From JAPPLB01 sp965208945 (GTDB lineage: Bacteria > Acidobacteriota > Terriglobia > Bryobacterales > UBA6623): a stretch of DNA of 64,000 nt. Both the position numbers and the translations under genes were made by a program. Under the pieces are notes generated by a model that was not told the origin of the DNA, did not search any database, and was given only the letters and a program-made list of their open reading frames with translations. Shown here one piece after another: positions 26,950-35,572 of this stretch (position 1 is its first letter; the number at the start of each line of letters is the position of its first letter). The stretch is taken from assembly GCA_965208945.1 (NCBI GenBank), contig OZ242366.1:3844001-3908000 (forward strand), read 5' to 3'.

Positions 26950-27963
26950 ATGCGCTTAGTAAACAACTGCTTCATCGGCCTGGCCGCCGGGATCATCCTC
27001 GTGGGCCTGCCGGCTTGTGAGCCCGCCACTGATTCGGCGGCCGCCCGTGAGACCGTTACCAACGACACTGTCGAACAGTGGATGACGGATCTTTCCAATT
27101 GGGGCCGCTGGGGTGAGAACGATGAACTGGGTGCGGTCAATCTGATCACCCCGGAGAAAAGGATGCAAGCCGCTTCCCTGGTAAAGAAGGGGATTTCCGT
27201 GTCGCTGGCCCACAATGCGGTGAAAGAGAAAGCGGTGGACAACCCATCACCGTTCGAGCACGAGATGACGGCGACCGGCGTCGGCTCTACTCCCGACTTT
27301 CCGTTCTGCGTGGACCGCTTCAGCGTCCTCTATCACGGATTTGCCCACACGCATCTCGACGCGATCTGTCACATGTTTCACAAGGGAAAGATGTTCAACG
27401 GCCATTCGCAGGACGAGGTGACTGAAGAAGGCGCTAGCAAGTACTCGATTCACCATATGAAAGACGGCATCTTTACTCGCGGCATCCTGATGGATATTCC
27501 GCGGCTCAAGGGTGTTCCCTATCTCGAACCGGGAACGCCGATCTATCCCGAAGACCTGGACGCATGGGAGAAGAAAGCGGGCCTGAAAGTATCGAGCGGA
27601 GATGTCGTCTTCATCTACACAGGACGCTGGAAATTGCGTGCTGAAAAAGGCCCTTGGATGATTTCCGAAAAGTCCGCAGGCCTCCACGCGTCTTGCGCCC
27701 CCTGGCTCAAACAGCGCGACGTGGCCATACTGGGCAGCGACGCCGCCAGCGATGTGGCTCCTTCCGGTGTCGAGGGCGCGGCCCAACCCATCCATCAGCT
27801 CGTTCTGATCGCCATGGGTATGCCGATCTTCGACAACTGTGACCTGGAGGCGGTCAGTGAGGAAGCGGCGCGACAGAACCGCTGGGAGTTCCTGCTCACT
27901 GCCGCGCCCATACGGGTCGTGGGCGGAACGGGGTCACCCCTCAACCCGATCGCGACGTTTTAG
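26950..27963 (+). CDS. Cyclase/kynurenine-formamidase-like metal hydrolase, lipoprotein
   Basis: 337 residues from the ATG at 26950, preceded by GGGAG. The lipoprotein signal ends at Cys23 (VGLPACEP), so the enzyme is probably anchored in the periplasm. It belongs to the putative cyclase family (PF04199), metal-dependent amide or lactone hydrolases related to kynurenine formamidase. The metal motif is HGFAHTHLDAICHM (family pattern HxxTHxDxxxH). Additional conserved parts are RGILMDIPRLKG, SGDVVFIYTGRW and ILGSDAASDVAP. The preceding segment WGRWGENDELGAVNLITPEK is typical of secreted members. It leads a rightward group with the HpcH/HpaI aldolase and the amidohydrolase, so opening of a cyclic amide or lactone before further breakdown is a reasonable guess. 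Confidence 0.87.
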   Translation: MRLVNNCFIGLAAGIILVGLPACEPATDSAAARETVTNDTVEQWMTDLSNWGRWGENDELGAVNLITPEKRMQAASLVKKGISVSLAHNAVKEKAVDNPSPFEHEMTATGVGSTPDFPFCVDRFSVLYHGFAHTHLDAICHMFHKGKMFNGHSQDEVTEEGASKYSIHHMKDGIFTRGILMDIPRLKGVPYLEPGTPIYPEDLDAWEKKAGLKVSSGDVVFIYTGRWKLRAEKGPWMISEKSAGLHASCAPWLKQRDVAILGSDAASDVAPSGVEGAAQPIHQLVLIAMGMPIFDNCDLEAVSEEAARQNRWEFLLTAAPIRVVGGTGSPLNPIATF

Positions 27964-28145
27964 AGTTTTGGCGAAAGCAGGCCGAAGGCTTGCTTGTTGG
28001 ACCGACTCGAGGCAGTCATTTGTTGTCGCAGGTGTCCACATACACAGATCCCACTCATCGTGATGAAGTGCCGGAAGAAGACAGGAGCACAAATTCTGTT
28101 GACGACGGCCGCCTGGATTAGCTGTTTCACCCGCGGACGCACATT

Positions 28146-28919
28146 GTGATTACGAACCACGTCAGAAGGGCTCTGAAGAAGGGCGAGGCGGTGAAGGGGT
28201 TCAACGTCTTCGAGTCGCTTCGCCCGTCAGTCGTCAAGATCGCCTCTCAGGCAGGTTTCGACTTCATCATGGTCGACACCGAACACGTAGTGCATAACGA
28301 CGAGACGCTCACCAATTTCCTCGTTCTGGCTCGCGACAATCACCTGGCGCCGTTGGTGACCGTGGTGTCACCCGATCGCCTGCTGGTGTCGCGCATGCTC
28401 GATGCCGGCGCTCTGGGCATCGTGCTGTCCCATGCCGACACAGCCGAACAGGTCGAAGATCTCGTACGCTGGTCCAGGTACGCTCCCGAAGGTGAGCGCG
28501 GCCTGGTACTGGGATCCAACGCCGACTACGACAGCTCGGACGTCGCCGGCTACTGCAAGGCCGCCAACGAGGCTGTTCTCGTCATCGCCAAGATCGAATC
28601 GACCCTTGGAGTGCGGAACATCGAAGCCATCGTGTCGGTAGATGGAATTGACGGCATCGTGTTCGGACCAGGAGACTTGGCCGCGACGATGAACCTCCAC
28701 GGTCAATGGGAGCACCCGGAGGTGCTCGACGCCATGGAGAGCGTGATCGAAGCTGCTCTGGCCCGAGGCCTGGCCGTTGAACCAGCGATCATGCCGAAAG
28801 ACAAGGCCGATTACGAGCGCGAGCGCCGAAGAGGCATTCAGATCTTCGGCTCTACGAGAGCGAGCGAATACAACCTGCTGAAATCAGCGGCGATGCAGGC
28901 CATGGAGCCTTACCGTTAG
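28146..28919 (+). CDS. HpcH/HpaI aldolase/citrate lyase family protein
   Basis: 257 residues, GTG start at 28146. A class II, metal-dependent pyruvate-type aldolase with a TIM barrel. Marks are KGFNVFESLRPSVVKIASQAGFDFIMVDTEH with the metal-shaping TEH end of strand 2, LDAGALGIVLSHADTAEQVE (the usual GxMxP motif reads GIVLSH), VIAKIESTLGVRNIEAI with the metal-binding Glu in KIE, and DGIDGIVFGPGDLAATMNL with the second acidic ligand. It would cleave or form a 2-keto-3-deoxy or 4-hydroxy-2-oxo acid. The spacer to the cyclase gene is 182 bp, so an independent promoter is possible. The GIVLSH change near the active site may shift substrate preference. Confidence 0.87.
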   Translation: MITNHVRRALKKGEAVKGFNVFESLRPSVVKIASQAGFDFIMVDTEHVVHNDETLTNFLVLARDNHLAPLVTVVSPDRLLVSRMLDAGALGIVLSHADTAEQVEDLVRWSRYAPEGERGLVLGSNADYDSSDVAGYCKAANEAVLVIAKIESTLGVRNIEAIVSVDGIDGIVFGPGDLAATMNLHGQWEHPEVLDAMESVIEAALARGLAVEPAIMPKDKADYERERRRGIQIFGSTRASEYNLLKSAAMQAMEPYR

Positions 28920-29085
28920 GCGACAGCAATGCATGTCGACCGTGAACCCTCGATCAACGACATAGACCCGCACGGTCCCGAATACGTGCGGCCCATGTAG
29001 AGAGGTTCGGTCTCAACACGGGTTTGGGTTCCCGAACTCTGCAACAAGATTCGGTGACCAATGCTTTCTGCGACAATCAACCCCG

Positions 29086-30504
29086 TTGAACGGATTTCCC
29101 CAAAGATTCCCGGTTCATCGAGCACTGGCTGGTCTCCTGGTTCTGGCGGTTCTGCTCACCATGTCGTGTAGCAGCCCATACGATCCGGTCGCCGATCCTG
29201 CCTCTTCGGCTCTGGCCATTCGCAACACCAGCGTTTGGGATAACCGCTCTGGCAGTTTTCTCCCAAGTCGAACGGTTCTCATCCGCGGCCACCATGTTGT
29301 CAGAGTAGACCCGGCCGAAGAAGCCGAGTTGCCACCTGAGACCCAGGTCCTGGATGGGCAGGGCAAGTTCCTCATCCCGGGCCTCATAGATGCGCATGTT
29401 CATCTAACCCACGTGCTCTACCAAGCCGGAATGACGGCGGACGAGATCCTGCCCTACTTCCTTGCCAACGGGGTCACCAGCGTACGCAGCACCGGCGACA
29501 ACGTCGTGGCGCAGAGCCTGCTCCGGCGCTGGGCGGAGGAGAATCCCGACCTGTCTCCGCGACTGTTTCTCGCAAGCTGGCTGATCGGGAATGCTCCGCC
29601 CATCCACAAGGACATCGGATGGAGTCTGACCTCGCCCGCCGAAGTGCCGGCGTTCGTCAACGACATGTCCAAATGGGGCGTGACGACGCTCAAGATCTAC
29701 GCGAACTGCTTGCCCTCGGTAGCGCGCACAGTTATCGAAGAAGGCCATAAGCGGGGGTTTGTCGTCACGGGACATCTGAGCAGCTATCCGGTTCAAGAGG
29801 CGATTCAAGACGGAATCGACAGTCTTGAACACATCGAGTCCGTGTCCGATTTCCTTCGTGCGGACCCGAAAGACCGCCATAGCCTCGACATTGAGAGCGC
29901 CAAGGCGCGCAAACTCGTCCAAACCATCGCCGACAGTGGAGTCTTTGTCGACCCCACGCTTGCGGTGTTCTGGGGCACGTTGTTTTTTGTTGATGTCGAC
30001 GAGATCGTGAATCACCCCGACAATCTCGGGATGCCCCGCCGCCTGAGAGATTTCTGGGCGGTCGACCGCAAGAGACGGTTGACGAGCTACAGCGCCGGCC
30101 CTCTGGAAACGAGGCGGAGAACCTTTCGGAAATATCAGGACCTGGTCGGAATGCTGCATCAGGCGGGAGCCAGGATCCTGGTTGGAACCGACGCCCCTGA
30201 GCCCCAGGTCGCACCGGGATACTCTTTGCACACGGAAATGGAACTCCTGGTGGAAAGCGGCATGTCTCCGGCCTCCGTGCTCCAGGCTGTAACGCGCGTC
30301 AACGCGGAAGTGCTTCGCCAGGAGGACCATCTCGGCGGCATCGAGCCCGGAAAGCGGGCGGACCTGGTGCTGTTGAGGGCGAATCCCATCGAAGACATCC
30401 GCAATACGCGAGAGATTGATCGCGTGATCAACGGGGGAGAGGTGCTGCTCCCGTCAGAGATCCTCAAGCGAAGGGCTGCCCGTGCCCGGCCCGACGACAA
30501 GTAG
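29086..30504 (+). CDS. Amidohydrolase-family lipoprotein (imidazolonepropionase-like)
   Basis: 472 residues. The start is TTG at 29086 as drawn. The lipoprotein signal ends at Cys28 (VLLTMSCSSPYD), so the enzyme is exported. Amidohydrolase marks are GKFLIPGLIDAHVHLTH with the first metal HxH pair, FLANGVTSVRSTGD, VTTLKIYAN (probable bridging lysine region), VVTGHLSSYPVQ and DSLEHIESVSDF with two more His ligands, ILVGTDAPEPQ with the Asp, and the C-terminal GGIEPGKRADLVLLRANPIED. This is the secreted prolidase/imidazolonepropionase-like group common in Acidobacteriota. It probably hydrolyses a cyclic imide, an amide or a dipeptide in the periplasm. Confidence 0.88.
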   Translation: MNGFPQRFPVHRALAGLLVLAVLLTMSCSSPYDPVADPASSALAIRNTSVWDNRSGSFLPSRTVLIRGHHVVRVDPAEEAELPPETQVLDGQGKFLIPGLIDAHVHLTHVLYQAGMTADEILPYFLANGVTSVRSTGDNVVAQSLLRRWAEENPDLSPRLFLASWLIGNAPPIHKDIGWSLTSPAEVPAFVNDMSKWGVTTLKIYANCLPSVARTVIEEGHKRGFVVTGHLSSYPVQEAIQDGIDSLEHIESVSDFLRADPKDRHSLDIESAKARKLVQTIADSGVFVDPTLAVFWGTLFFVDVDEIVNHPDNLGMPRRLRDFWAVDRKRRLTSYSAGPLETRRRTFRKYQDLVGMLHQAGARILVGTDAPEPQVAPGYSLHTEMELLVESGMSPASVLQAVTRVNAEVLRQEDHLGGIEPGKRADLVLLRANPIEDIRNTREIDRVINGGEVLLPSEILKRRAARARPDDK

Positions 30505-30530
30505 ACCCTGCATGGTCCACCAGTATCGCT

Positions 30531-31277
30531 CTACACCCTTCCGCCGCAAGCCGACACCGTCTGACCGGTGATGAAACTGGACTCTTCCGAGAGCAGGAAC
30601 CGGACAACGTCGGCTATTTCGGAAGGTTCCGCCATTCGACCGAGGGCGGTCAGTCCTATCAGATGAGGGACATCCGGATTCGCCGACAGGGACAAGCGGG
30701 TGTTGGTAAGACCGGGCGCGACGCAGTTGACCCTCACATTGTACGGCGCGAAGGCCAGAGCGCAGTGCCTTGTAAAGGAGTTGACCGCTGCTTTGGTGGT
30801 GGCGTAGTGGATCATCTCTTTCTTGCGGACAAGTCCTGCCAGCGAGGAGACATTCACGATGCGGCCAAAACGGCGCTGGATCATCTCATCCTTGACGGCC
30901 CAGGTAACGAGAAACGGCCCGTCCACGTTAACCTCGAACATTCGCTTCCAACTCTCAAACCCGAGCTGATCGTGAACGACCGATTCGGCGATACCGGCAT
31001 TGTTTACGAGCAGGTCGATAGGCCCCAGCTTGTCCCGAACCGCGGCCACCATGCGCTCGACGTGGTCTTCGCGAGACACATCAGCCTGGACGATCATGGC
31101 CTTTTCGGCGTTTTTTTCGACCGCCGCCAGCGCCTCGTTCGCGGCTTGTTCGTTCGTCTGAAAGTTGATGGCGACGCGCGCCCCGCCTGCCGCAAGGTTC
31201 TCGCAGACAGCCCGCCCAATGCCACGAGAGCCGCCGGTGACCAGGGCCGTGCGGTTTTCGAAGACCTGTTGACTCAT
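30531..31277 (-). CDS. Short-chain dehydrogenase/reductase
   Basis: 248 residues, classical SDR. NAD(P)-binding motif TGGSRGIGRAV at about 14-24 (Arg in the glycine loop and the acid-free FQTNE at strand 2 suggest NADPH). The structural NNAGIAE motif, catalytic Ser in VNVSSLAG, and Tyr-Lys in YATTKAAVNSF are all present. The C-terminal dimer segment reads PSEIADVVRFLLSEESSFITGQ. Resembles FabG-like 3-oxoacyl reductases and sugar/alcohol dehydrogenases. It lies 36 bp downstream of the class-III aminotransferase gene, so the two are probably one transcript and may act on the same carbonyl intermediate. Confidence 0.92.
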   Translation of the reverse strand: MSQQVFENRTALVTGGSRGIGRAVCENLAAGGARVAINFQTNEQAANEALAAVEKNAEKAMIVQADVSREDHVERMVAAVRDKLGPIDLLVNNAGIAESVVHDQLGFESWKRMFEVNVDGPFLVTWAVKDEMIQRRFGRIVNVSSLAGLVRKKEMIHYATTKAAVNSFTRHCALAFAPYNVRVNCVAPGLTNTRLSLSANPDVPHLIGLTALGRMAEPSEIADVVRFLLSEESSFITGQTVSACGGRV

Positions 31278-31313
31278 ATCAGGATGGCACTCCTGCCTTG
31301 AACTCGATCGGAG

Positions 31314-32696
31314 TCACAGTGTATGGATCAGTGCCTGTTCCCGCAGAGCCACGACCGTCTTCTCGAAGGCCTCTGTCGCATCTTCGATATCGCGCTCGGT
31401 GTGAGCCGAGCAGAGCGCACCTCCGGTCGAACTCATGTTGTCGACGCCGTGATAACGGAGGAGCCGCTGGTACTCCTTGATCAGTTGCGCCGGCATCCCC
31501 TTCAGCCGTTTGGCGTCGGTCGTATAAAGATCCTGCCGCGATGTCGCGTCACGGATTCTGGTTTGATCGGTTTCAAAGTAAACGTGAAAGGTCGAGCAAG
31601 GTCCGTAGACATAGCCGGCAATGCCGTGTCTTTCCAGCACGTTCTCCCAAGATGCTTGAAGTTTCCTGGTGATCGCGTTTGCCTTCTCGATGGGCTCACC
31701 TGTCGCCACTTTCTTGAGGAGGGCGACGCCGGCGGCGGCCGCCAGCGGAGACGCGTTGAACGTCCCGAGGTGAGTCACGCGCTCGAAGCGGTCGTGCTTC
31801 GGATCCCCGGTTTGATCAAGCACCTTCATGACGTCGGCGCGTCCAACGACCGCGCCTCCCGGCATGGCGCCCGCGAGAATCTTTGCGAAGCACGAGAGGT
31901 CCGGCAACACGTTGTACAGTTCTTGCGCCCCGCCGGGGCTGAAGCGGAAACCGGTGACCACCTCGTCGAAAATCAGCACGACGCCATGGCGGGTGCAAAT
32001 ATCGCGCAGTCCCCGCAAGAAATCGGGATCAATCGGAACGCGCCCCCAGGAAGCTCCGGACGGCTCAAGGATGGCTGCGCCGATTTCCACATGGCTAGCA
32101 AGGGTGTCCTCGACCAATTGCAGGTCCCCGTCGGGGATCGCGACGATGTTTCCTCTCACACTGCCAGGGACTCCGAGCGATCCGTCGGCGTCGAAGGGCG
32201 GCTGGAAACCATGCACCACGTCGTCGTGCCAGCCGTGAAAATGTCCTTCGAACCGCAACAGTTTGGTGCGCCGGGTGAAGGCGCGCGCGACCCGGATGGC
32301 CAGCAAGGTCGCCTCGGACCCTGAGTTGACAAACCGTACCCTCTCCGCTGAAGGAACCAGCCTTTGCACCAGCTCGGCCCATTCGATCTGCAAGGGGTGG
32401 TCGTTTCCGAAATGCGTTCCCCGGTCCATGACCGCGGCAATAGCCTCGAGAATCTCAGGCGCAGCATGGCCGAGCAGCAGCGCTCCGTTCCCCATCAGGA
32501 AATCGACGAACTCCTTGCCGTCGACATCCCATTTGCGGCCTCCTTTCCCCCGTTCGATATACATCGGCAACGGTTCGGCGTATCGCAGATCATGACCGAC
32601 CTTTCCCGCGAGAACCCGTGACGCACGTTCAAACCAAGCCGACGAATTCACACAGTTGGCAGCGTAGACCGCCGGTGCATCGCTTATAGTTGACAT
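31314..32696 (-). CDS. Class-III aminotransferase, glutamate-1-semialdehyde aminomutase-like
   Basis: 460 residues, PLP fold type I. Marks are EFVDFLMGNGALLLGHAAPEI at the N-terminal domain, FVNSGSEATLLAIRVARAFT, FEGHFHGWHDDVV with the ring-stacking region, LIFDEVVTGFR with the PLP-nitrogen Asp, CFAKILAGAMPGGAVVG with the Schiff-base Lys, and HLGTFNASPLAAAAG. It resembles HemL but lies in a catabolic group with an SDR, has a slightly longer N-terminus, and is not near haem genes, so it is more likely a paralogous aminomutase or transaminase than housekeeping HemL. Its start lies about 300 bp from the next repeat element; that spacer (32697-32997) shows nothing else. Confidence 0.85.
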   Translation of the reverse strand: MSTISDAPAVYAANCVNSSAWFERASRVLAGKVGHDLRYAEPLPMYIERGKGGRKWDVDGKEFVDFLMGNGALLLGHAAPEILEAIAAVMDRGTHFGNDHPLQIEWAELVQRLVPSAERVRFVNSGSEATLLAIRVARAFTRRTKLLRFEGHFHGWHDDVVHGFQPPFDADGSLGVPGSVRGNIVAIPDGDLQLVEDTLASHVEIGAAILEPSGASWGRVPIDPDFLRGLRDICTRHGVVLIFDEVVTGFRFSPGGAQELYNVLPDLSCFAKILAGAMPGGAVVGRADVMKVLDQTGDPKHDRFERVTHLGTFNASPLAAAAGVALLKKVATGEPIEKANAITRKLQASWENVLERHGIAGYVYGPCSTFHVYFETDQTRIRDATSRQDLYTTDAKRLKGMPAQLIKEYQRLLRYHGVDNMSSTGGALCSAHTERDIEDATEAFEKTVVALREQALIHTL

Positions 32697-32997
32697 GCGA
32701 ATGTTCCTGTAGAAAGTATCTACCCAAAATCACCTGATTAATTCTATCCGCTTCAACATTCGCTCAAGAGCCTGTCTCCGGGAGGCCTGACGCGCAGGAG
32801 TGCCGCACTAACGCGGAAGCAAGTGCTTCTATCACTCAGGTTCTGCGCCGCCTCAGGCTGCTTGTGCTGGACCGGCGTACTGATCGTCTCCACCGTCGGG
32901 GTGGCGCCGGGCCGGGAGCCGGGACCCACAGAATCAACTCCGGCGCTTGGCCGGCATGACCGTGCGCCTGAGGTTCGTCATGATCGACGCCGACCTC

Positions 32998-33180
32998 TAG
33001 CCTGCATTTCTCACCACCCGACGGTCGAAGCACGCGATACTACCGCCAGGACTTCGTTGCGCTTGCTTGCCGTGCTCAACGTACGGTTCAAGTACGCCTG
33101 CGCGCGCCAAGCGGCTCGCGCCTCGTCCTGACGGCCCTCTCACCCACTTCGCCTAGCCACGTGGTGAGAAATGCAGGCTA
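32998..33180 (+). repeat. TAGCCTGCAT element copy 3, complete type I, 183 bp
   Basis: Perfect 20-bp inverted ends, TAGCCTGCATTTCTCACCAC at 32998 and its complement ending at 33180. Interior: CCGACGGTCGAAGCACGC, the CAGGACTTCGTTGCGCTTGC block, the CGTACGGTTCAAGTACG hairpin, a decayed CGCGCGCC hairpin, and CTCACCCACTTCGCC leading into the right end. It lies 38 bp from the stop of the Gfo/Idh gene. The small ORF across it is not a gene. Confidence 0.9.
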
Positions 33181-33218
33181 GTCGTTGCGCTTCCGTTGAA
33201 CCGGGATCTCAATCGAGA

Positions 33219-34694
33219 TCACGACGTCCAACCGGACCGGAATTCCCGTTTTATCATCGCGGTCGCCTCGGGAGAGTTGGTGACCCGCAGGTTTTCGGCG
33301 TCCCACTCGAGTTTGGCGCCGCTACGGTAGGCAACGGTGCCCAGGTTGACCGCCTCCGAGAGGGGGCCGGAATAGCCGAAGTGGCTGCTCGTCGGGCTCC
33401 CTGTCTTGCAGGCGGCGATCCACTCCGCGCGATGGCCAACCTCAGCCGTTCGATGCCATTCCTCGAAATTTTTGTAGGCGGCCATCCACTCGGCGCGACG
33501 GCCGATTTCCGCACCGATGGACGGGGGGATGCTTGGCTTGGGCGGCTGGAAGCCAGCGAACTTTTCCGCAGGCCAGAGCATCCGTTGCGGATAATTCGCC
33601 AGCAGCATTCCCTCGGTACCCACGAACACCCCCCAGGCCCAATCGGGGAAGTCGTTTTCGGCGACCACCGGGGGCGGTTGTCCTCCTTGCGTCCAGGTCA
33701 GGGTGACCGGCGGCATCTCTCCGCGTGCCGGAAACCGGTAGCGGACATGGATTCGACCGGGAGCCATCTCAGGATGCGGTGGCGGCCCCTCGGCCTCCAC
33801 CGAGATGGGATAGCGGAGATTCAGAGCCCAGAAGGCCAAATTGAAATAGTGGGTGGCGGTGTTGCCGAGACCACCGATGCCGAAATCCCACCAGTACTGC
33901 CAGTTGCCGCCGCAACCGCGGGAATAGGTGGGATGATAAGGACGGTAGGGCGCCGTTCCCACGAAGAGATTCCAGTGAAGCCCTTTGGGGACGGGCGGCA
34001 TCTCCGTAGGGCGTTCACGCGTGCTGGGTCCCCCGCGGACCCAGATATGGCATTCCTTCACCGCGCCGATGGCTCCGCCACGGACCAACTCGACGATGCG
34101 TCGGAAATTGTCCGAGGCGTGGATCTGGGTTCCCAATTGGGTCGCCACCTTCTGTTCGGCGGCGACCTTGGCCAGCATGCGGGCCTCGAAGACCGAGATG
34201 GCTCCCGGCTTTTCGCAGTAGACGTGCTTGCCGCGCTGCATCGCCGCAAGACTGGCCGGAGCGTGGGTGTGATCGGGAGTGGTCACCACCACGGCGTCGA
34301 TCTCCCGGTCCATCTCGTCGAGCATCTGCCGGTAGTCATTGAACTTCTTCGCTTGTCCATAGCGGGCCAAGGCGGTCCCGGGAGGATTCCGGCGCCCTGG
34401 AGCCGATGCCTCCTCCGACCGCTCGTCAGTGTCGCAGAGAGCCACGATGTTCTCTCCGGTCATCTCCGGTTGTGACGACGGCTTGACTCTCATACCCCTC
34501 GAGAACTCCACGTTCTCCCCCGCGAAGTTGGCGAGGTTCCATGCCCCCATCCCGCCGACGCCGACAACGGCGATATTGAGCTTTTCGTTGGCAGGGTAGC
34601 CCCAGACCGAACGGCTGTTGGGGAGAATCACCAACCCCGCCGCAGTTCGGCCCGCGGTGCTGAGAAAACGCCGACGCTTCCACTGATTCGTCAT
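33219..34694 (-). CDS. Gfo/Idh/MocA-family oxidoreductase, Tat-exported
   Basis: 491 residues with a GGAG site before the ATG. A twin-arginine leader (KRRRFLSTAGRTAAGLVILP) marks export, as in many acidobacterial and planctomycete sugar-modifying members. The NAD(P)-binding Rossmann motif is VVGVGGMGAWNLANF. The family motif EKP is present in VYCEKPGAIS (usual EKPLA). The C-terminal sugar-binding domain includes WDFGIGGLGNTATHYFNLAFW with the likely catalytic His region. Near the C-terminus a 23-residue unit is duplicated: RRAEWMAAYKNFEEW and HRAEWIAACKTGSP; only the second copy fits the family motif. Predicted to oxidise or epimerise a sugar or inositol in the periplasm; substrate unknown. 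Confidence 0.88.
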   Translation of the reverse strand: MTNQWKRRRFLSTAGRTAAGLVILPNSRSVWGYPANEKLNIAVVGVGGMGAWNLANFAGENVEFSRGMRVKPSSQPEMTGENIVALCDTDERSEEASAPGRRNPPGTALARYGQAKKFNDYRQMLDEMDREIDAVVVTTPDHTHAPASLAAMQRGKHVYCEKPGAISVFEARMLAKVAAEQKVATQLGTQIHASDNFRRIVELVRGGAIGAVKECHIWVRGGPSTRERPTEMPPVPKGLHWNLFVGTAPYRPYHPTYSRGCGGNWQYWWDFGIGGLGNTATHYFNLAFWALNLRYPISVEAEGPPPHPEMAPGRIHVRYRFPARGEMPPVTLTWTQGGQPPPVVAENDFPDWAWGVFVGTEGMLLANYPQRMLWPAEKFAGFQPPKPSIPPSIGAEIGRRAEWMAAYKNFEEWHRTAEVGHRAEWIAACKTGSPTSSHFGYSGPLSEAVNLGTVAYRSGAKLEWDAENLRVTNSPEATAMIKREFRSGWTS

Positions 34695-34887
34695 TTTTCC
34701 TTCTCCTTCAGCATCTGGCTATTGGGTGAGTTCTGGGAGTCCATTATAAGAGTGGCCTGGATTTTGGACAACCCAAAGGCATTCCTGCGATTGTCTTCCT
34801 GCGTGACTTTTCACCACGGACTGCTGGCATCTTAGACGATCTGCCAATGAGACCCGGTTGGCTGTTGAAGAAGATACAGTGACCTGT

Positions 34888-35337
34888 TCATCCGCGGGCG
34901 TTCGTCTCCGCGATGCCTGCCAGTTTCCGCATTTCCGCTGCGATCGGATGCTCTTGCCAAGGCCACAGCCATTTCGTCTTCGGCACGAAGACGATCTTGT
35001 CTCCAAATCCGATGTCATGGTCGAAGGTGATGATGATGTCCTTCGTCTTTGGCCAGCGACTCCCTTTTACTTTTGATATCGAGGTCAGCGGCACACTTAC
35101 TTCGCGCGAGTAGTTGGAGATGACAAGGGTGTCACGGTCAAGGATTACCTTGCGGAGCCGGGAGCAATACCAGCACAGCGAACACGTCCCGAGGAGGGTA
35201 ACACCGAGGAATATCCCGTATTTGTATTTGGCAGGTGCGGCGTCGATGAAAGAGGCGCCGAGCACCCACAATACGAGCAAAAGCAGGGGCACGACTACCC
35301 GGTAGAAAGGCGTGGCTCTCGAGGACAAGACCTGCAC
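34888..35337 (-). CDS. Small two-helix membrane protein, PH-like tail
   Basis: 149 residues from a GTG at 35337. Two transmembrane helices span about 12-32 (VVVPLLLLVLWVLGASFI) and 40-58 (YGIFLGVTLLGTCSLCW). A soluble beta-rich domain follows (VILDRDTLVISNYSREVSVPLTSISKVKGSRW; DIIITFDHDIGFGDKIVFVPK), the pattern of bacterial PH-like domains of the YcxB type that sit next to the membrane. Residues LTSISKVK match the helix-free turn seen in such domains. No recognised gene family name. It is isolated, 193 bp from the Gfo/Idh gene and 235 bp from the symporter. Cytosolic-face membrane protein of unknown role. Confidence 0.6.
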   Translation of the reverse strand: MQVLSSRATPFYRVVVPLLLLVLWVLGASFIDAAPAKYKYGIFLGVTLLGTCSLCWYCSRLRKVILDRDTLVISNYSREVSVPLTSISKVKGSRWPKTKDIIITFDHDIGFGDKIVFVPKTKWLWPWQEHPIAAEMRKLAGIAETNARG

Positions 35338-35572
35338 TATCCGTCAGTCTATTCACGGATCAGACAGGCCGTCAACTCCACCGCTCAAACAAAGCAGCCA
35401 TTCCAGCCGGCGGGGAGACGGACCGGCTGTCGGTCGAGGTGCAGTCCCGCATCCGTTAAAGCAGTTCACTAGCTGGCGACGCCGGATGTCGTGAAGAGGC
35501 GGGGAAGGGCGGTCTTTGGTTCATGAAGGCATCGCTCGTCCGCGCTCCATGGAAATCTGGACAAGATCATCC

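Noticed and set aside
32823..33131. 102-codon plus-strand ORF over repeat copy 3
   Set aside because: Its second half is the repeat itself and its first half has no recognisable domain or ribosome site.
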